From positions 62,001 to 126,000 of the forward strand of contig BBZX01000001.1 in NCBI GenBank assembly GCA_001305055.1: a DNA stretch of 64,000 nucleotides, read 5' to 3'. Below, one piece after another: positions 37,615-48,143 of this stretch. The position numbers and the translations under genes were made by a program. The stretch's first letter is position 1, and the number at the start of each line of letters is the position of its first letter. Source of the DNA: Clostridia bacterium UC5.1-1C12. Its GTDB lineage: Bacteria > Bacillota_I > Bacilli_A > Erysipelotrichales > Erysipelotrichaceae. The notes below the pieces were generated by a model, which saw only the letters and a program-made list of their open reading frames with translations, was not told the DNA's origin and made no database searches.

Positions 37615-37672
37615 ATTAATCAACTCACTTTCTCATGTATTGTAAATGGAAGCTCACATTTTGTCAACTTAT

Positions 37673-38857
37673 CTACACCAGATCATTGAGATAAGAGTGC
37701 CCCAGTGAAGGCAGCGCTACCTCAAAATTATCAGCAACAGTCGCTCCCAAGGAAGCAAAAGTTTCTGAATAAGGCAATAATCCAAAACCGGTCATTGAAG
37801 GTGAATAAGCGACAAACGGCACCATTTCTCTTGTATGGTCTGTTCCCTTATAAGTAGGATCATTGCCATGATCAGCTGTGATGATCAATAAATCATTTTG
37901 CTTCATTTTATCAAGTACAGTACCTAAAGCCTCGTCAAATTTCTCTATTTCCTGAGCATAACCGGCCGGATTGCGGCGATGTCCCCAAAGCGCGTCAAAA
38001 TCGACGAGATTCACAAAGCATAAGCCGGTAAAATCCTTATCCATGAGCTCAATCGTCTGTTCCATGCCATGTACGCTGCTCTTAGATTTATACGCTTCAG
38101 TAATACCTTCAGTATCAAAAATATCATTAATCTTACCGACACTGATTACATCATATTGTTGATCCTTTAACTCATTCAGTACGGTTCTGCCAAATGGCTT
38201 CAATGCATAATCATGCCGGTTGCTGGTACGCGTAAAATGCCCCTTAGAATCACCGATATATGGACGGGCTATCACTCGGCCCACCTTGTATTCATCACGC
38301 AGTGTCAACTCGCGGGCAATCGCGCAGCAGCGATATAATTCATCAAGTCCGAAAGTCTCTTCGTGCCCGCAGATCTGCAGTACAGAATCGGCAGACGTAT
38401 AAACAATCATATCGCCGGTTTTCATTTGATGTTCACCTAGCTCATCAAGAATTTCAGTGCCGCTGGCTGATTTATTGCCGACAATCTTATGACCGCAGCG
38501 TTCACTCAATTCATCAAGCAGGCTTTGCGGAAAGCCGGTTTCAGTGAATGTCTTAAACGGCGTTGTAATTTTTAATCCCATTAATTCCCAATGCCCCGTC
38601 ATCGTATCCTTACCGCAGCTGGCCTCTGCCATTTTGGTATAGTAGCCTACAGGGTGATCGATCGGATCCACATGAGCGATTGAGTGCAGATTCGCAAAGC
38701 CAAGCTTTTGCATATTCGGAATATGAAAAGCATCTACCGCTCTTGAAAGATGCCCTAAAGTGTCGGTATTGGCATCATCATATTCAGCAGCGTCAGGGGC
38801 TGCGCCAACACCCATAGAATCGATAACAATCGTAAAAATGCGTTTATATTTTTTCAT
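37673..38857 (-). CDS. deoB: Phosphopentomutase DeoB
   Basis: 394 residues. It interconverts ribose-1-P/deoxyribose-1-P and the 5-phosphates in nucleoside use. The alkaline-phosphatase-type metal site is visible in [14 protein letters not shown] near the N-terminus, [13 protein letters not shown], and at the end [21 protein letters not shown]. Length is standard and unbroken. Directly downstream of xerD, as in B. subtilis (ripX-drm). Confidence 0.96.
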   Translation of the reverse strand: MKKYKRIFTIVIDSMGVGAAPDAAEYDDANTDTLGHLSRAVDAFHIPNMQKLGFANLHSIAHVDPIDHPVGYYTKMAEASCGKDTMTGHWELMGLKITTPFKTFTETGFPQSLLDELSERCGHKIVGNKSASGTEILDELGEHQMKTGDMIVYTSADSVLQICGHEETFGLDELYRCCAIARELTLRDEYKVGRVIARPYIGDSKGHFTRTSNRHDYALKPFGRTVLNELKDQQYDVISVGKINDIFDTEGITEAYKSKSSVHGMEQTIELMDKDFTGLCFVNLVDFDALWGHRRNPAGYAQEIEKFDEALGTVLDKMKQNDLLIITADHGNDPTYKGTDHTREMVPFVAYSPSMTGFGLLPYSETFASLGATVADNFEVALPSLGHSYLNDLV

Positions 38858-38869
38858 AAAGCTCTCCTT

Positions 38870-39757
38870 TTACTTCTTATTTCTTGGATGGAACTGCCGA
38901 TAGGCTTGTTTCAGCCTTTCATCCTGGATATGCGTATAAATCTGAGTAGTAGCAATGTCGGAATGACCAAGCAGTTCCTGAACGACACGCAGATCTGCAC
39001 CGCCGTCAAGCAGATGGGATGCAAAGGAATGCCGCAGTGAATGCGGTGAGATTCGTTCATCAAGTCCCAAGAAAGCACAGCGCTTTTTCAGCATTGTGAA
39101 AATGTATTGGCGGCTGATTTGATTCCCTCTTGAATTGATCAAAAGATACATCGAGCGATGGCTGTCCCATTTTCTGCGGACACTGCCATAATATTCCTTA
39201 ATGAGTTGAATCTCATTTTCATTCATCGGCACATACCGTTCCTTATCACGCTTACCGCGGCAGCGAAGCAATGCCTGTTCCAAATTTACCTGATTGATTT
39301 TTAAATCACAGCATTCACTCACCCGCAACCCGCAGCCATAAATCAATTCCAGAATCGTTACATCCAACAGCTCACGTTCACTCGCATTCTGCCTTGTCAG
39401 CAGCAGGGTCACATCTTCCTTATTTAAATAATTAGGCAAATGTCGGCCATGGCGCTTACTTTTGAGATATACCGCCGGATTGCTGCAGTTAAGCATGGTG
39501 GATGCGTATTCATGAAACAGCCTGAGACATGTGATGCGATGATTCAATGAATTATCCGACAAAGTGTTTGCGGAGGCATCAATAAACTCCTGAATCGCTT
39601 GATAAGTGATGGTCTCCATATCTTCAATTCCCTGTTCATTTAAGGCTTCAAGATAATGGGCACATTCATTCTTGTAGCTTTCCACCGTCTTCATGCTTTT
39701 CTGATCGACAGCGGTTATGTAATGAAAGTAATCGGCCATTGCTTCTGAGATTTTCAT
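38870..39757 (-). CDS. xerD: Tyrosine recombinase XerD-type
   Basis: 295 residues. The N-terminal SAM-like core-binding domain (AMADYFHYITAVDQKS) is followed by the catalytic domain with Arg in YGCGLRVSECCDL, HSLRHSFASHLLDGGA (His and Arg), LLGHSDIATTQIYTH (His and Tyr nucleophile). With XerC-type partners it resolves chromosome dimers at dif. The chromosomal context beside deoB and spoIIM supports XerD rather than a mobile integrase. Start ATG follows AGGTGATATGC. Confidence 0.92.
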   Translation of the reverse strand: MKISEAMADYFHYITAVDQKSMKTVESYKNECAHYLEALNEQGIEDMETITYQAIQEFIDASANTLSDNSLNHRITCLRLFHEYASTMLNCSNPAVYLKSKRHGRHLPNYLNKEDVTLLLTRQNASERELLDVTILELIYGCGLRVSECCDLKINQVNLEQALLRCRGKRDKERYVPMNENEIQLIKEYYGSVRRKWDSHRSMYLLINSRGNQISRQYIFTMLKKRCAFLGLDERISPHSLRHSFASHLLDGGADLRVVQELLGHSDIATTQIYTHIQDERLKQAYRQFHPRNKK

Positions 39758-39785
39758 GCATATCACCTGCTACTATTATAGCATA

Positions 39786-40364
39786 CTATATCAAGTTAAA
39801 GAGTTCAATTAGCTTAAGAATCAGCGTAGATTTTAAATAAGAGCCGATTAATACAAAGATAAAAGCCAGCAATAAATGCGTGAGTCCGCGGTTGACATAA
39901 TCCTTGGCATTCATTTTCATCGGATTCAGCGTGCAATAAAGCAGATGCGTTGAACATTCAATCGAAAATACAGCCACGATAACAATTGCTGCGATATCTA
40001 AAAGGACTTGCGGAAGCAAGGCAAGCAGAATCCCCAAAATCCCTTTAAGCTGATAAGTAGCGACGAACAAAACGCATGAAAAGCCAATCTGCACACCGCG
40101 CGTAAATAATACAAAAGCAATGGCTGGAATACCGATGACTGAAGTACCCAAAAAGAAAATAAACAAGATAAAAATAATGCCTATCACAAATTGTGAAACA
40201 AAATATGCATAAGTATCACTGTTTTGATTAACTGTCGTTAATAAAGAGTCCAATGCTGTAACACTGCTTAAATCAACGATTCTGGAAATAATCAGACCAC
40301 AGAGAAAACCCGCTATCATTAATAAATAGATAAATGTCAGCGAAAATGATTCTTTCTTTTTCAT
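39786..40364 (-). CDS. spoIIM: Stage II sporulation protein M
   Basis: 192 residues, a five- or six-helix membrane protein (DUF95 fold). SpoIIM joins SpoIID and SpoIIP in peptidoglycan dissolution during forespore engulfment. The N-terminus is KKKESFSLTFIYLLM; the conserved central part is FFLGTSVIGIPAIAFVLFTRGVQ. SD GAGGTGG. B. subtilis also keeps spoIIM near fur, xerD and deoB. Confidence 0.9.
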   Translation of the reverse strand: MKKKESFSLTFIYLLMIAGFLCGLIISRIVDLSSVTALDSLLTTVNQNSDTYAYFVSQFVIGIIFILFIFFLGTSVIGIPAIAFVLFTRGVQIGFSCVLFVATYQLKGILGILLALLPQVLLDIAAIVIVAVFSIECSTHLLYCTLNPMKMNAKDYVNRGLTHLLLAFIFVLIGSYLKSTLILKLIELFNLI

Positions 40365-40417
40365 AAACCACCTCAGTTTAATTTATGAAAGAAAAAAGCA
40401 GTTTAGCTCATTTATAT

Positions 40418-40424
40418 TTCGACA
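40418..40424 (-). promoter_or_regulatory. 0A-box-like site upstream of spoIIM
   Basis: Minus strand TGTCGAA, an exact match to the Spo0A binding core, 54 bases before the spoIIM ATG and just past the dinB stop. A possible -10 (CATAAATT) lies about 30 bases downstream. Confidence 0.4.
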
Positions 40425-40425
40425 A

Positions 40426-41591
40426 TTACTTCTTTTGAAGCAATGTCGAAGCATAAACCAGTGAACCGCTTTTTAGATTTTTGTTTAATTCATTCAGCAC
40501 ATCCTGTTGACTGAGTATTTCCGGCTGAGCGAATAGATCAATTTGTTCTACTGAACTTGTACTTGAATAGAGTGAGCCAAGGGCAATACCCAAGTGCCGG
40601 ATCGGCAGACTGGATTCATTGTTTTTATCAAACAGCAAATAAGCATTTTCTAAAATTACATCTGCATCATTGGTATAGTTGCTTAAAGAACATGAGCGTA
40701 CAATCGTAGAAAAATCATTGTATCGGATCGATACCGATAAATGCTTCCCTTTGATGTTTTCATGACGGGCGCGCTGAGAAAGTGAAGCTGCCAGTCTGCG
40801 AAATACATTCTTAACCTCATCATAATCATTGATATCCTTATCCAACGTCGTAGACTGTGAGATTGATTGATAAGAGGTATCAAAACACAGCTTATTAGAA
40901 TCCTGACCGCGTGCGTTTAAAATCTTGGTATAGGCATTTTTACCTAGCAGCTGCATGATTTTACGCTCATTTGCCGGATCAGCAAAATCACCGATCGTAT
41001 GAATACCGTTTTCAATCAGCAATGGCGCTGTTTTCTTGCCGATTCCCTGCATCTCGCGAATGTCTAATGGCCATAGCTTTTTAGGGACTTCCTGAATACG
41101 CAGAACAGAAATGCCCATCGGTTTGCGCATATCACTCGCCATCTTAGCCAAAAATCGATTTGGCGCGACGCCGATGCTGCAAGGCAGTCCGATTTCATTT
41201 AATAAGCGCTGCTGAATCAGCCATGCTAAATCAAGCGGCCGTTCAAACTTTTTGATAGCCTCACTCATATCGGCATAGCATTCATCAATACTTGCCGGTT
41301 CCACAAAGGGTGAAAACTGGCGGATAAATTGAAAGAACCGCTGTGAACATGCTTCATACCAGTTAAAATCACAGGGCAGTACGATCAGATCCGGACAAAG
41401 CTGGTATGCCTGCTGCAAAGGCATGGCAGAGCGCACCCCATATTCCCTCGCTTTATATGAAGCCGTACATACTACCCCGCGCCGACTAATTCCCGATACC
41501 GCTATCGCTGATCAGCCAACGCTGAATTACGCAATATTTCAGCATTCGCATAGAATGCATTTAAATCGATATGAAATAATACTTTTCCCAT
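40426..41591 (-). CDS. dinB: DNA polymerase IV (frameshifted as read)
   Basis: About 388 residues. Y-family translesion polymerase. The repaired N-terminus is MGKVLFHIDLNAFYANAEIL with the first catalytic Asp; PASIDECYADMS carries the other acidic residues; MQGIGKKTAPLL is the HhH thumb region. One C is missing near 41506 (corrected ADQPIAVSGISRRGVVCTAS). The C-terminus LVYASTLLQKK lacks an obvious QL-hydrophobic clamp-binding peptide, though EQIDLFAQP just upstream is a good beta-clamp motif. Confidence 0.92.
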
Positions 41592-41644
41592 TTTATTTTT
41601 CTCCTTAACTGCCATTATAGCAAATTCAAGAAGAAGAATAAACC

Positions 41645-42473
41645 TTAACGGTAACAACTCATTGAATCATTGCGATTTTTCTTCTTATGATCAAGATGCA
41701 GTTTATCAGCAATCATCGCAATAAATTCTGAATTCGTCGGTTTCGCTTTAGAAGCATTAATTGTATAGCCGAAAATTTCATTGATAATATCAATATTTCC
41801 GCGGCTCCAAGCTACTTCAATAGCATGACGAATCGCTCTTTCTACCTTGATGCAGTGGTAGAGTATTTTCTGGCTATTTCAGGATACAGCACTTTCGTGA
41901 TTTGACCTAAAAAGTCCATGTTAAGATAAGTTTCAAGAATAGCAGTCCGAAGATACATATATCCTTAATATGTGCCGGAATGCCAATTTCATGGAGGATA
42001 TTTGTGATATCGCTTTCAAGTTCCAGTTTTTGAATTTTATCTCGTTCACTGTTATCAACAACAGGCACGGACGCGCTCGGTACTGTCTGTTTGGTTTGAT
42101 ACTTGGATATCATATCAAGCTTCTGTACAAAATCAGAAAAATTGATGGGCTTTTGTAATAAATAATCAATCTGATAATTGTTTAATTCCTGCATCATCAT
42201 ATCATTGATAAAACAGGTCATGCACAGAATATGCTTGGCACTCATATGATGATCCTTCATTTCTCTTAATACCTGCAAACCGTCTTTCACAGGCATAATT
42301 AAATCAAGAACCAGCAAATCAACGCTGCGATTACTCATTTCTTTCAAGCATTGTTCCCCATTGACAGCACTGCCGACAACCACATAGGCCGATGATTTTC
42401 TGATCTCATCTTTAATCCGATTGCTGAACTCTGAGTTGTTGTCAACAATGTAAACACTTAGCTTTTCACTCAT
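41645..42473 (-). CDS. spo0A: Master sporulation response regulator Spo0A (frameshifted as read)
   Basis: About 276 residues. The receiver domain has phosphorylation Asp57 in [13 protein letters not shown] and the KP pair LLQKPINF. The C-terminal effector domain after repair reads [13 protein letters not shown], then the recognition helix [18 protein letters not shown] and [15 protein letters not shown]. Two G residues appear missing, near 41953 and 41843. Both lie in GG or GGG. The gene is preceded by spoIVB and recN, the standard order. Its presence with intact DNA-recognition residues argues that the organism sporulates. Confidence 0.95.
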
Positions 42474-42508
42474 AACTATTCCCTCCGCTTTTTTAGCTCA
42501 TAGATATT

Positions 42509-42551
42509 ATTATAGAACTTAAACGTAAATTTTTGATAATATTTTGTCGAA
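42509..42551 (-). promoter_or_regulatory. spo0A promoter with adjacent 0A box
   Basis: A TATAAT -10 on the minus strand (42509-42514) has a poor -35, and a TGTCGAA 0A-box core (plus-strand orientation, 42545-42551) lies about 45 bases before the predicted start. That is an activator position for Spo0A-P at weak sigma-A promoters, so positive autoregulation is plausible. Confidence 0.5.
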
Positions 42552-42557
42552 AGGGGC

Positions 42558-43631
42558 TCAGAATTCATACATATTCTCATATTTTTGCTGTTTTTGTACA
42601 AAAAAGGAATGAAATTGACATAATTCGTCATTAATTGTTGACGTTGTCGTCTCATTCTCACTCTCCATCAACAGCCACTCAATAAAGATGCCATAACCCT
42701 TCTGCGGTTTGCTTGTTGCGACATGAGTTACAGCACCGACAAGCAGATCATCTTGAACAATGGGTGAGCCGCTCATGCCTTGGACGATGCCATTGCTGAC
42801 ATCGATACAGTGTTGATCAATGACGTCAAACTCAATGCCCTTTATATCTTGGTTATCCTGTTGATTGATTTTAGTGATGTTGATTTTTATCTCTTCAATA
42901 ACATCATCATGTAAAACAGTAAAGATACTTGCTTCACCTAAATGAATATCCTGCTGGGTTCCTGTCTGAATCAAGGGCTGTGAGCTGCTGCCGACGATTT
43001 CACCAAACACACCGTAACGATTTACTTTGGTGATGATACCCAGCGGCTGTTCAAAATCAATTTTCGCGTTTTTCTCGCCTGCCTGCGCATTTTTAGCTTT
43101 GCGTATGGATTGCACCTGTGATTCATAGATGGTTCCCGAATCGGCCTGAATGCTTTCTTTGGTATCCGCATCGATGATTTCATGACCCAATGAAGCAAAG
43201 GTCTGTGTCTGTTCATCAATATAAGTCAGGGTGCCGATACCTAAAGTTTCATCTTTGATCAATAAACCGGTACGGATCTGTGAATTGATCATTTGAATGA
43301 GCAATTTTCGTTTGATTGTCTCCCCGTCTCTAAGAATCGTTAATTCAGCTTCCTTATGTTCTGCGGCTAAGCCAAGCTGACGGCTTAATTCTTTGATCGT
43401 GGTGACCGTTTCACCGTTTACGGCCTGAATCAGGTCTTTTGGCCTGATATCCTGATCGGCAGGATTATAGTTCATGCCATCGATTTCAAGCGTATAAGTA
43501 CCGGTAATCATGACCCCGTCATAGGTGATTTGGATACCGATCGTATCCCCGCCAAGCTGGACTTCTTTTGCAGAAAGCTGAAGCGTTGTGCATAAAGATA
43601 AAGATAAGCTTAATGCTAGTAATTTTTTCAT
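42558..43631 (-). CDS. spoIVB: SpoIVB serine peptidase
   Basis: 357 residues. A signal/anchor (KKLLALSLSLSLCTTL) precedes a PDZ domain (DIRPKDLIQAVNGE) and the S55 peptidase domain, with His in FASLGHEIIDAD and catalytic Ser in GMSGSPIVQDD. Secreted from the forespore, it triggers the sigma-K checkpoint in B. subtilis. It ends 84 bases before spo0A. Reads unbroken. A truncated C-terminal region compared with B. subtilis is not evident. Confidence 0.94.
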   Translation of the reverse strand: MKKLLALSLSLSLCTTLQLSAKEVQLGGDTIGIQITYDGVMITGTYTLEIDGMNYNPADQDIRPKDLIQAVNGETVTTIKELSRQLGLAAEHKEAELTILRDGETIKRKLLIQMINSQIRTGLLIKDETLGIGTLTYIDEQTQTFASLGHEIIDADTKESIQADSGTIYESQVQSIRKAKNAQAGEKNAKIDFEQPLGIITKVNRYGVFGEIVGSSSQPLIQTGTQQDIHLGEASIFTVLHDDVIEEIKINITKINQQDNQDIKGIEFDVIDQHCIDVSNGIVQGMSGSPIVQDDLLVGAVTHVATSKPQKGYGIFIEWLLMESENETTTSTINDELCQFHSFFVQKQQKYENMYEF

Positions 43632-43697
43632 TAAAATCAGCCTCCCTTGTTAGTGTGGAGGCTGATTGCTGGGCTATATTTTATTTAACAAACCATT

Positions 43698-45350
43698 TTA
43701 TGACTGTGCCTTATGGAGCAGTTCAAGAGCTGCTGAGAGGGCCGGTTCACTATCGCTGTTGCTGGCGATCATCGCTAAAACGCGAATTCGTTCTTCATCA
43801 TTCAATGCATGGATCGATGTCTTCGTAAAGGCTTTTTGCTGGTTTTTCTCAACAAGGTACTGAGTTGTTGCACAGGCGGCTACTGAAGCAAGATGGGTAA
43901 CACAGAACACTTGGGTATGATTCGCCAGTTCAGCCATTTTACGGCCAATCGCGAAAGCTACCTTACCGGATACACCCGTATCAATTTCATCAAAGATTAC
44001 GGTTTCAATACCCTGCAGTCTGGTAAAAATTATCTTCATACCAAGCATCAACCGTGATAATTCACCGCCGCTGGCAACACTGGCGAGCGGTTTCATGTCT
44101 TCACCGGGGTTCATTGAAATCATAAATTCAATCTTATCAATGCCATTTACAGAAGGAGCTTGTTCTTTAAAACTGACCGAGAAACGTGCATGCTCAAGAT
44201 AAAGATCAACACATTCTTTGCAAATCTCTTTCTCAAGCGTTTTAGCCGCTTTCTGACGCTTTTTTGAATAAGCAAGGGCAACAGCACTATAACGATCGAG
44301 TGCCTGCTTTAAAAGCGCTTCCTGCTGTTCGATAAATTCCTGGCGATGGGTAATCATTTCAATCTTACGATTTAATTCATCGCGTTTTTCAAGAATCATA
44401 GCGATGGTTGAACCATATTTACGCTTAAGATTATTTATGACGAATAAGCGCTCCTGAATCTCATTATTGCGTTCTTCATCATATTCAAGCTGATTATAAA
44501 TCTGCTTCAGACTATCCAATGCATCATTCAATGAATAATAAAGATCATTTAAGACTTCATGCTGCCCTTTAATATCATTAAACTCCTCTAAATAGGATAA
44601 TTCATGAACCGCCTCATACAATGATTCACTGGCGCGGTTTGAACCGTCAAGCGCATCAATCGCGTTTCCCAACCGCTGACTCAGCTTTTCAAAAGCCATC
44701 ATCTTCTTTTGCTCATTGATCAGCTGTTCCTCCTCATCGGCACTGATTGCGGCTTCATCGATTTCACGCACCTGATAAAGCAAGAATTCAAGATCGTCTT
44801 CATTATAAGTCTGATTCATGGCCATTTCATAATCATGCTTCAGATCAGCATATTCGCGGTAAGCTGTCTGTACCTGCTGCAAAGCTTCAAAATCATTGAG
44901 ATATCGATCTAACAATGTCGTATGATATTTGCTGTTTAATAAATACTGGGTATCATGCTGTGAATGAATATCAATGATATTTTCCATGATTTCCTTCAGC
45001 ATTGACGCCGGAACCGTACGATGGTTAATACGCGCTGTACTTTTGCCGTCACTGTTGATTTCACGGGTAACAATAAATGTGTTATCATCGCTTTCAAAGC
45101 CATACTCCTTCAATAAGCGCAGCGAGTGATGATCGGCAGCTAACTCAAAAACAGCTTCAACTAAAGCTTTTTCAGCGCCTTTTTTAACCATGGCTGCATT
45201 GCACCGTCCACCTTTCAGCAGTGCAATCGCATCAATCAGCAAGCTTTTACCGGCACCGGTTTCACCAGTAAACGCACTCATTGAATTGGTAAACTGCAAA
45301 ACGGCAGTATCAATCAGGATAAAGTCTTTTACATAAATTTCTTTAAGCAT
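43698..45350 (-). CDS. recN: DNA repair protein RecN
   Basis: 550 residues, an SMC-like ATPase. Walker A GETGAGKS at 29-36; DIHSQHDTQYLL; a long central coiled coil (about 150-370); C-terminal signature VASGGELSRLMLGMK and Walker B VIFDEIDTGVSGKVA. The start ATG follows AAAGGAGAAGCT. It acts at double-strand breaks. B. subtilis has ahrC between tlyA and recN; here that gene is absent and only a terminator separates them. Confidence 0.95.
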   Translation of the reverse strand: MLKEIYVKDFILIDTAVLQFTNSMSAFTGETGAGKSLLIDAIALLKGGRCNAAMVKKGAEKALVEAVFELAADHHSLRLLKEYGFESDDNTFIVTREINSDGKSTARINHRTVPASMLKEIMENIIDIHSQHDTQYLLNSKYHTTLLDRYLNDFEALQQVQTAYREYADLKHDYEMAMNQTYNEDDLEFLLYQVREIDEAAISADEEEQLINEQKKMMAFEKLSQRLGNAIDALDGSNRASESLYEAVHELSYLEEFNDIKGQHEVLNDLYYSLNDALDSLKQIYNQLEYDEERNNEIQERLFVINNLKRKYGSTIAMILEKRDELNRKIEMITHRQEFIEQQEALLKQALDRYSAVALAYSKKRQKAAKTLEKEICKECVDLYLEHARFSVSFKEQAPSVNGIDKIEFMISMNPGEDMKPLASVASGGELSRLMLGMKIIFTRLQGIETVIFDEIDTGVSGKVAFAIGRKMAELANHTQVFCVTHLASVAACATTQYLVEKNQQKAFTKTSIHALNDEERIRVLAMIASNSDSEPALSAALELLHKAQS

Positions 45351-45459
45351 AGCTTCTCCTTTCAATTCTCTTAATATTTGTTATTGTACCATTATTTATC
45401 AATAAATGGCACCGTTTTACACATATTTTTATATAGAATTTCTCACGGATCTGACTTCA

Positions 45460-45483
45460 TAAAAAAGAGTGATTGCTCACTCT
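45460..45483 (-). terminator. Terminator after tlyA
   Basis: Minus-strand AGAGTGA-GCAA-TCACTCT followed by six T residues. About 110 bases of AT-rich sequence separate it from recN. Confidence 0.85.
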
Positions 45484-45507
45484 GCATACATCATTAACAA
45501 TCAGCTC

Positions 45508-46266
45508 TTAACTATTTTTGATAATCAAAACCTTGTGTGAAGGCGTTGAAGAACAGTAAACAACATACTCCTGATTGCCGTCCCGACCGCATACTTTAGA
45601 CTTTACCAGCTTATGAGGATAGGTTTTCAGCTGCAGGAGGCCGTCAATCGTCTGCATGAGCACCCGCTGATGCACTTTCATATCTTTAACGATACCATTT
45701 TTACCGATATCCTTTTTCCCTGCTTCAAACTGCGGCTTAATCAGCAATACCATCTCATATTCTGGCTTCAGGCATGATAAAACTGCCGGCATGATTGATA
45801 GGATTGAGATAAAAGAAACATCCATGCACACAAAATCAGGCAGCGGATCAAACATTTTTGCTTCAAGATAGCGGCAGTTGATGTTCTCCATGCTGCTGAC
45901 CCGCGGATCTTGACGCAGTTTATCGATCAATTGGCCGCTGCCGACATCACAGGCATAGACATGGGCCGCACCCTGATGCAGACAGACATCGGTAAAGCCG
46001 CCGGTAGAAGCTCCAACATCAAGGACGATGCGATCTTCAACACTCAGTTCAAAATCCATCAGTGCATGATAAAGCTTAAGACCGGCTCTGGAAGCAAACG
46101 CTAATTCAGCGGCAGTCACTTCGATTTCCGCATTTTCATCAAAATCCTGTGAACATTTAATGACCGTTTTACCGTTAACCTTTACTCTTTCAGCCTTGAT
46201 GGCATCCTGGGCTTGGGCGCGGCTGGCAAAATACTTGCCAGCGACTAACAGCTGATCAATCCGCAT
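45508..46266 (-). CDS. tlyA: TlyA-family rRNA 2'-O-methyltransferase (YqxC)
   Basis: 252 residues. An N-terminal S4 RNA-binding domain (MRIDQLLVAGKYFASRAQAQ) is joined to an FtsJ-like methyltransferase domain with SAM motif VLDVGASTGGFTDVCL and VCMDVSFISILSI. In mycobacteria TlyA methylates 16S and 23S rRNA; the Bacillota protein is less studied and haemolysin naming is historical. It is separated from dxs by six bases. Confidence 0.92.
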   Translation of the reverse strand: MRIDQLLVAGKYFASRAQAQDAIKAERVKVNGKTVIKCSQDFDENAEIEVTAAELAFASRAGLKLYHALMDFELSVEDRIVLDVGASTGGFTDVCLHQGAAHVYACDVGSGQLIDKLRQDPRVSSMENINCRYLEAKMFDPLPDFVCMDVSFISILSIMPAVLSCLKPEYEMVLLIKPQFEAGKKDIGKNGIVKDMKVHQRVLMQTIDGLLQLKTYPHKLVKSKVCGRDGNQEYVVYCSSTPSHKVLIIKNS

Positions 46267-46272
46267 GATGAA

Positions 46273-48131
46273 TCAACTCCGTAATTTTATTGAATAAGTC
46301 GTTAAATCAATTTTCTCTACTTTGCGCAGCTGCGGCAGTGAACCGTGTTCCACAAAGTGATCCTTTATCCCAATGCGGACAAGCGGCATGCTGATACCCA
46401 AATCATTGCATGTTTCAAGAATTGCTGAGGATAAACCGCCGCTTAAAATATCTGATTCATAGACAATGACGGGCAGCTTAGCTCGAGCACAATCCTTCAG
46501 CATCTCAATATCCAGTGGTTTAAAGAAACGTGCATTGATGACCGTAATTGGGATTTCATTAATACTTGCTTTAGAAATTACCCGATCTACATCACAGCCA
46601 TAGGTAATCACGATTGCTTTGCTTTCTTGATTAAAGCGCCAGCGTGTCCATGAACCGATAGGAATACTTTCATATTCACTGACCTTTTGATAGACATTGC
46701 TGCCGCGCGGATAACGAATCGCAAAGGGATGCTGCTGATTAAAACCGGTATACAGAAGCTGCTGGGCCTCTTCACCGTCTTTAGGTTCACAGAGTATAAA
46801 ATTAGGCAGGGCTCTAAGCAGCTGGATGTCAAAGATACCATGATGGGTTGCTCCATCCTCACCGACTAAACCACAGCGGTCAATACCGATGACTACCGGC
46901 AGATCCATGCGCGCCATCTCATGATTCAGCTGATCATACGCCCGCTGCATGAAGGAGGAGTAAATGGCTAAGAAAGGCCGCTGTCCGGCATTGGCCAGAG
47001 AAGCTGCAAATACGGCCGCATGTTCTTCGGCAATCCCGCAGTCAAAGGCACGATTTGGATAAAGCGAAAAGAACTTTTCAAGCTTGCTTCCGGAAATCAT
47101 CGCCGGTGTTAAGGTTACGATATGATCGTTGGTTTTAGCCAGATCACAAACTGTATTGGCAATGATCTCACTCCAGCTGCAATGATTTTCCGGCAGCCGA
47201 TTCAGCACTTCACCGGTTTCAATATTAAACTGGGAAACACCGTGCCATTTACCGCTTGTATCATTTTCCGCAAAGGAATAACCCTTCCCTTTTTTGGTGA
47301 TCACATGAACCACGATCGGTCCGCGGTGCTTTTTCGCAATTTTCAAAGTTTTTAATCAGACTCTTAATATCATGACCATCTACAGGACCGATATAATCGA
47401 GATTCAATTCAGTAAAGAATGAATTCGTTGAAATATTTTTCTTTACCGTATTCTTAACATTACGCATAACATTCAGCACTGACTCACCGGCCTTAGAGGT
47501 CGATAATGCACCACTGATATCCTGCTTTAAATCATTATATGGCTTGGAAGTCCGCAGCCGCGTAAAGGTTTCGTTTAAAGCGCCGACATTCTGTGATATC
47601 GACATATTATTATCGTTAAATATAATAACCATATTCCGCTGTTCTGATCCAATTTCATTTAAGGCCTCAATGGACAGACCGCCAACCATCGCGGCATCGC
47701 CAACGACCGGTACAACGCAGTAATCCTCATGATTCAAATCACGGCTTACCGCCATTCCCAGCGCCGCCGACAAAGCAGTACTGGAATGACCGGCTTCCCA
47801 TGGATCATGAATGCTTTCAGCGCGTTCTGAAAGCCAGAAAGACCTTTAAACTGCCGCAGCGTCTTAAAAGCGGGCGCCGGCCGGTCAGGATTTTATGCAC
47901 ATAGCTTTGATGACCGACATCAAAGATTATTTTATCACGCGGAGAATCAAATACATAATGCAGGGCAACCGTCAGTTCAACGACACCCAAGTTGCTGGAA
48001 AGATGACCGCCCGTCTTTGCAATACTGGCAATCAGAAACTTTCTTATATCAGAAGAAAGAGCTTCAAGTTCATTGACAGACATCGTTTTTATGTCTTCAG
48101 GACCTTTGATTTCTTCAATATTCATCAGCAT
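46273..48131 (-). CDS. dxs: 1-deoxy-D-xylulose-5-phosphate synthase (frameshifted as read)
   Basis: About 620 residues. First MEP-pathway enzyme, TPP-dependent. N-terminal motifs [17 protein letters not shown] and [21 protein letters not shown] motif [15 protein letters not shown]; second domain [14 protein letters not shown] and the catalytic-region [16 protein letters not shown]. Breaks occur near 47340 (missing A; corrected [12 protein letters not shown]) and twice between about 47820 and 47875 (corrected [17 protein letters not shown] then SERAESIHD). The gene is essential in organisms that rely on this pathway, so errors in the reading are more likely than decay. Confidence 0.93.
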
Positions 48132-48143
48132 TCACACTCCTTT

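Noticed and set aside
38870..39757. Tyrosine recombinase as the integrase of a mobile element.
   Set aside because: It sits in conserved spoIIM-xerD-deoB context with no flanking att repeats or accessory genes.
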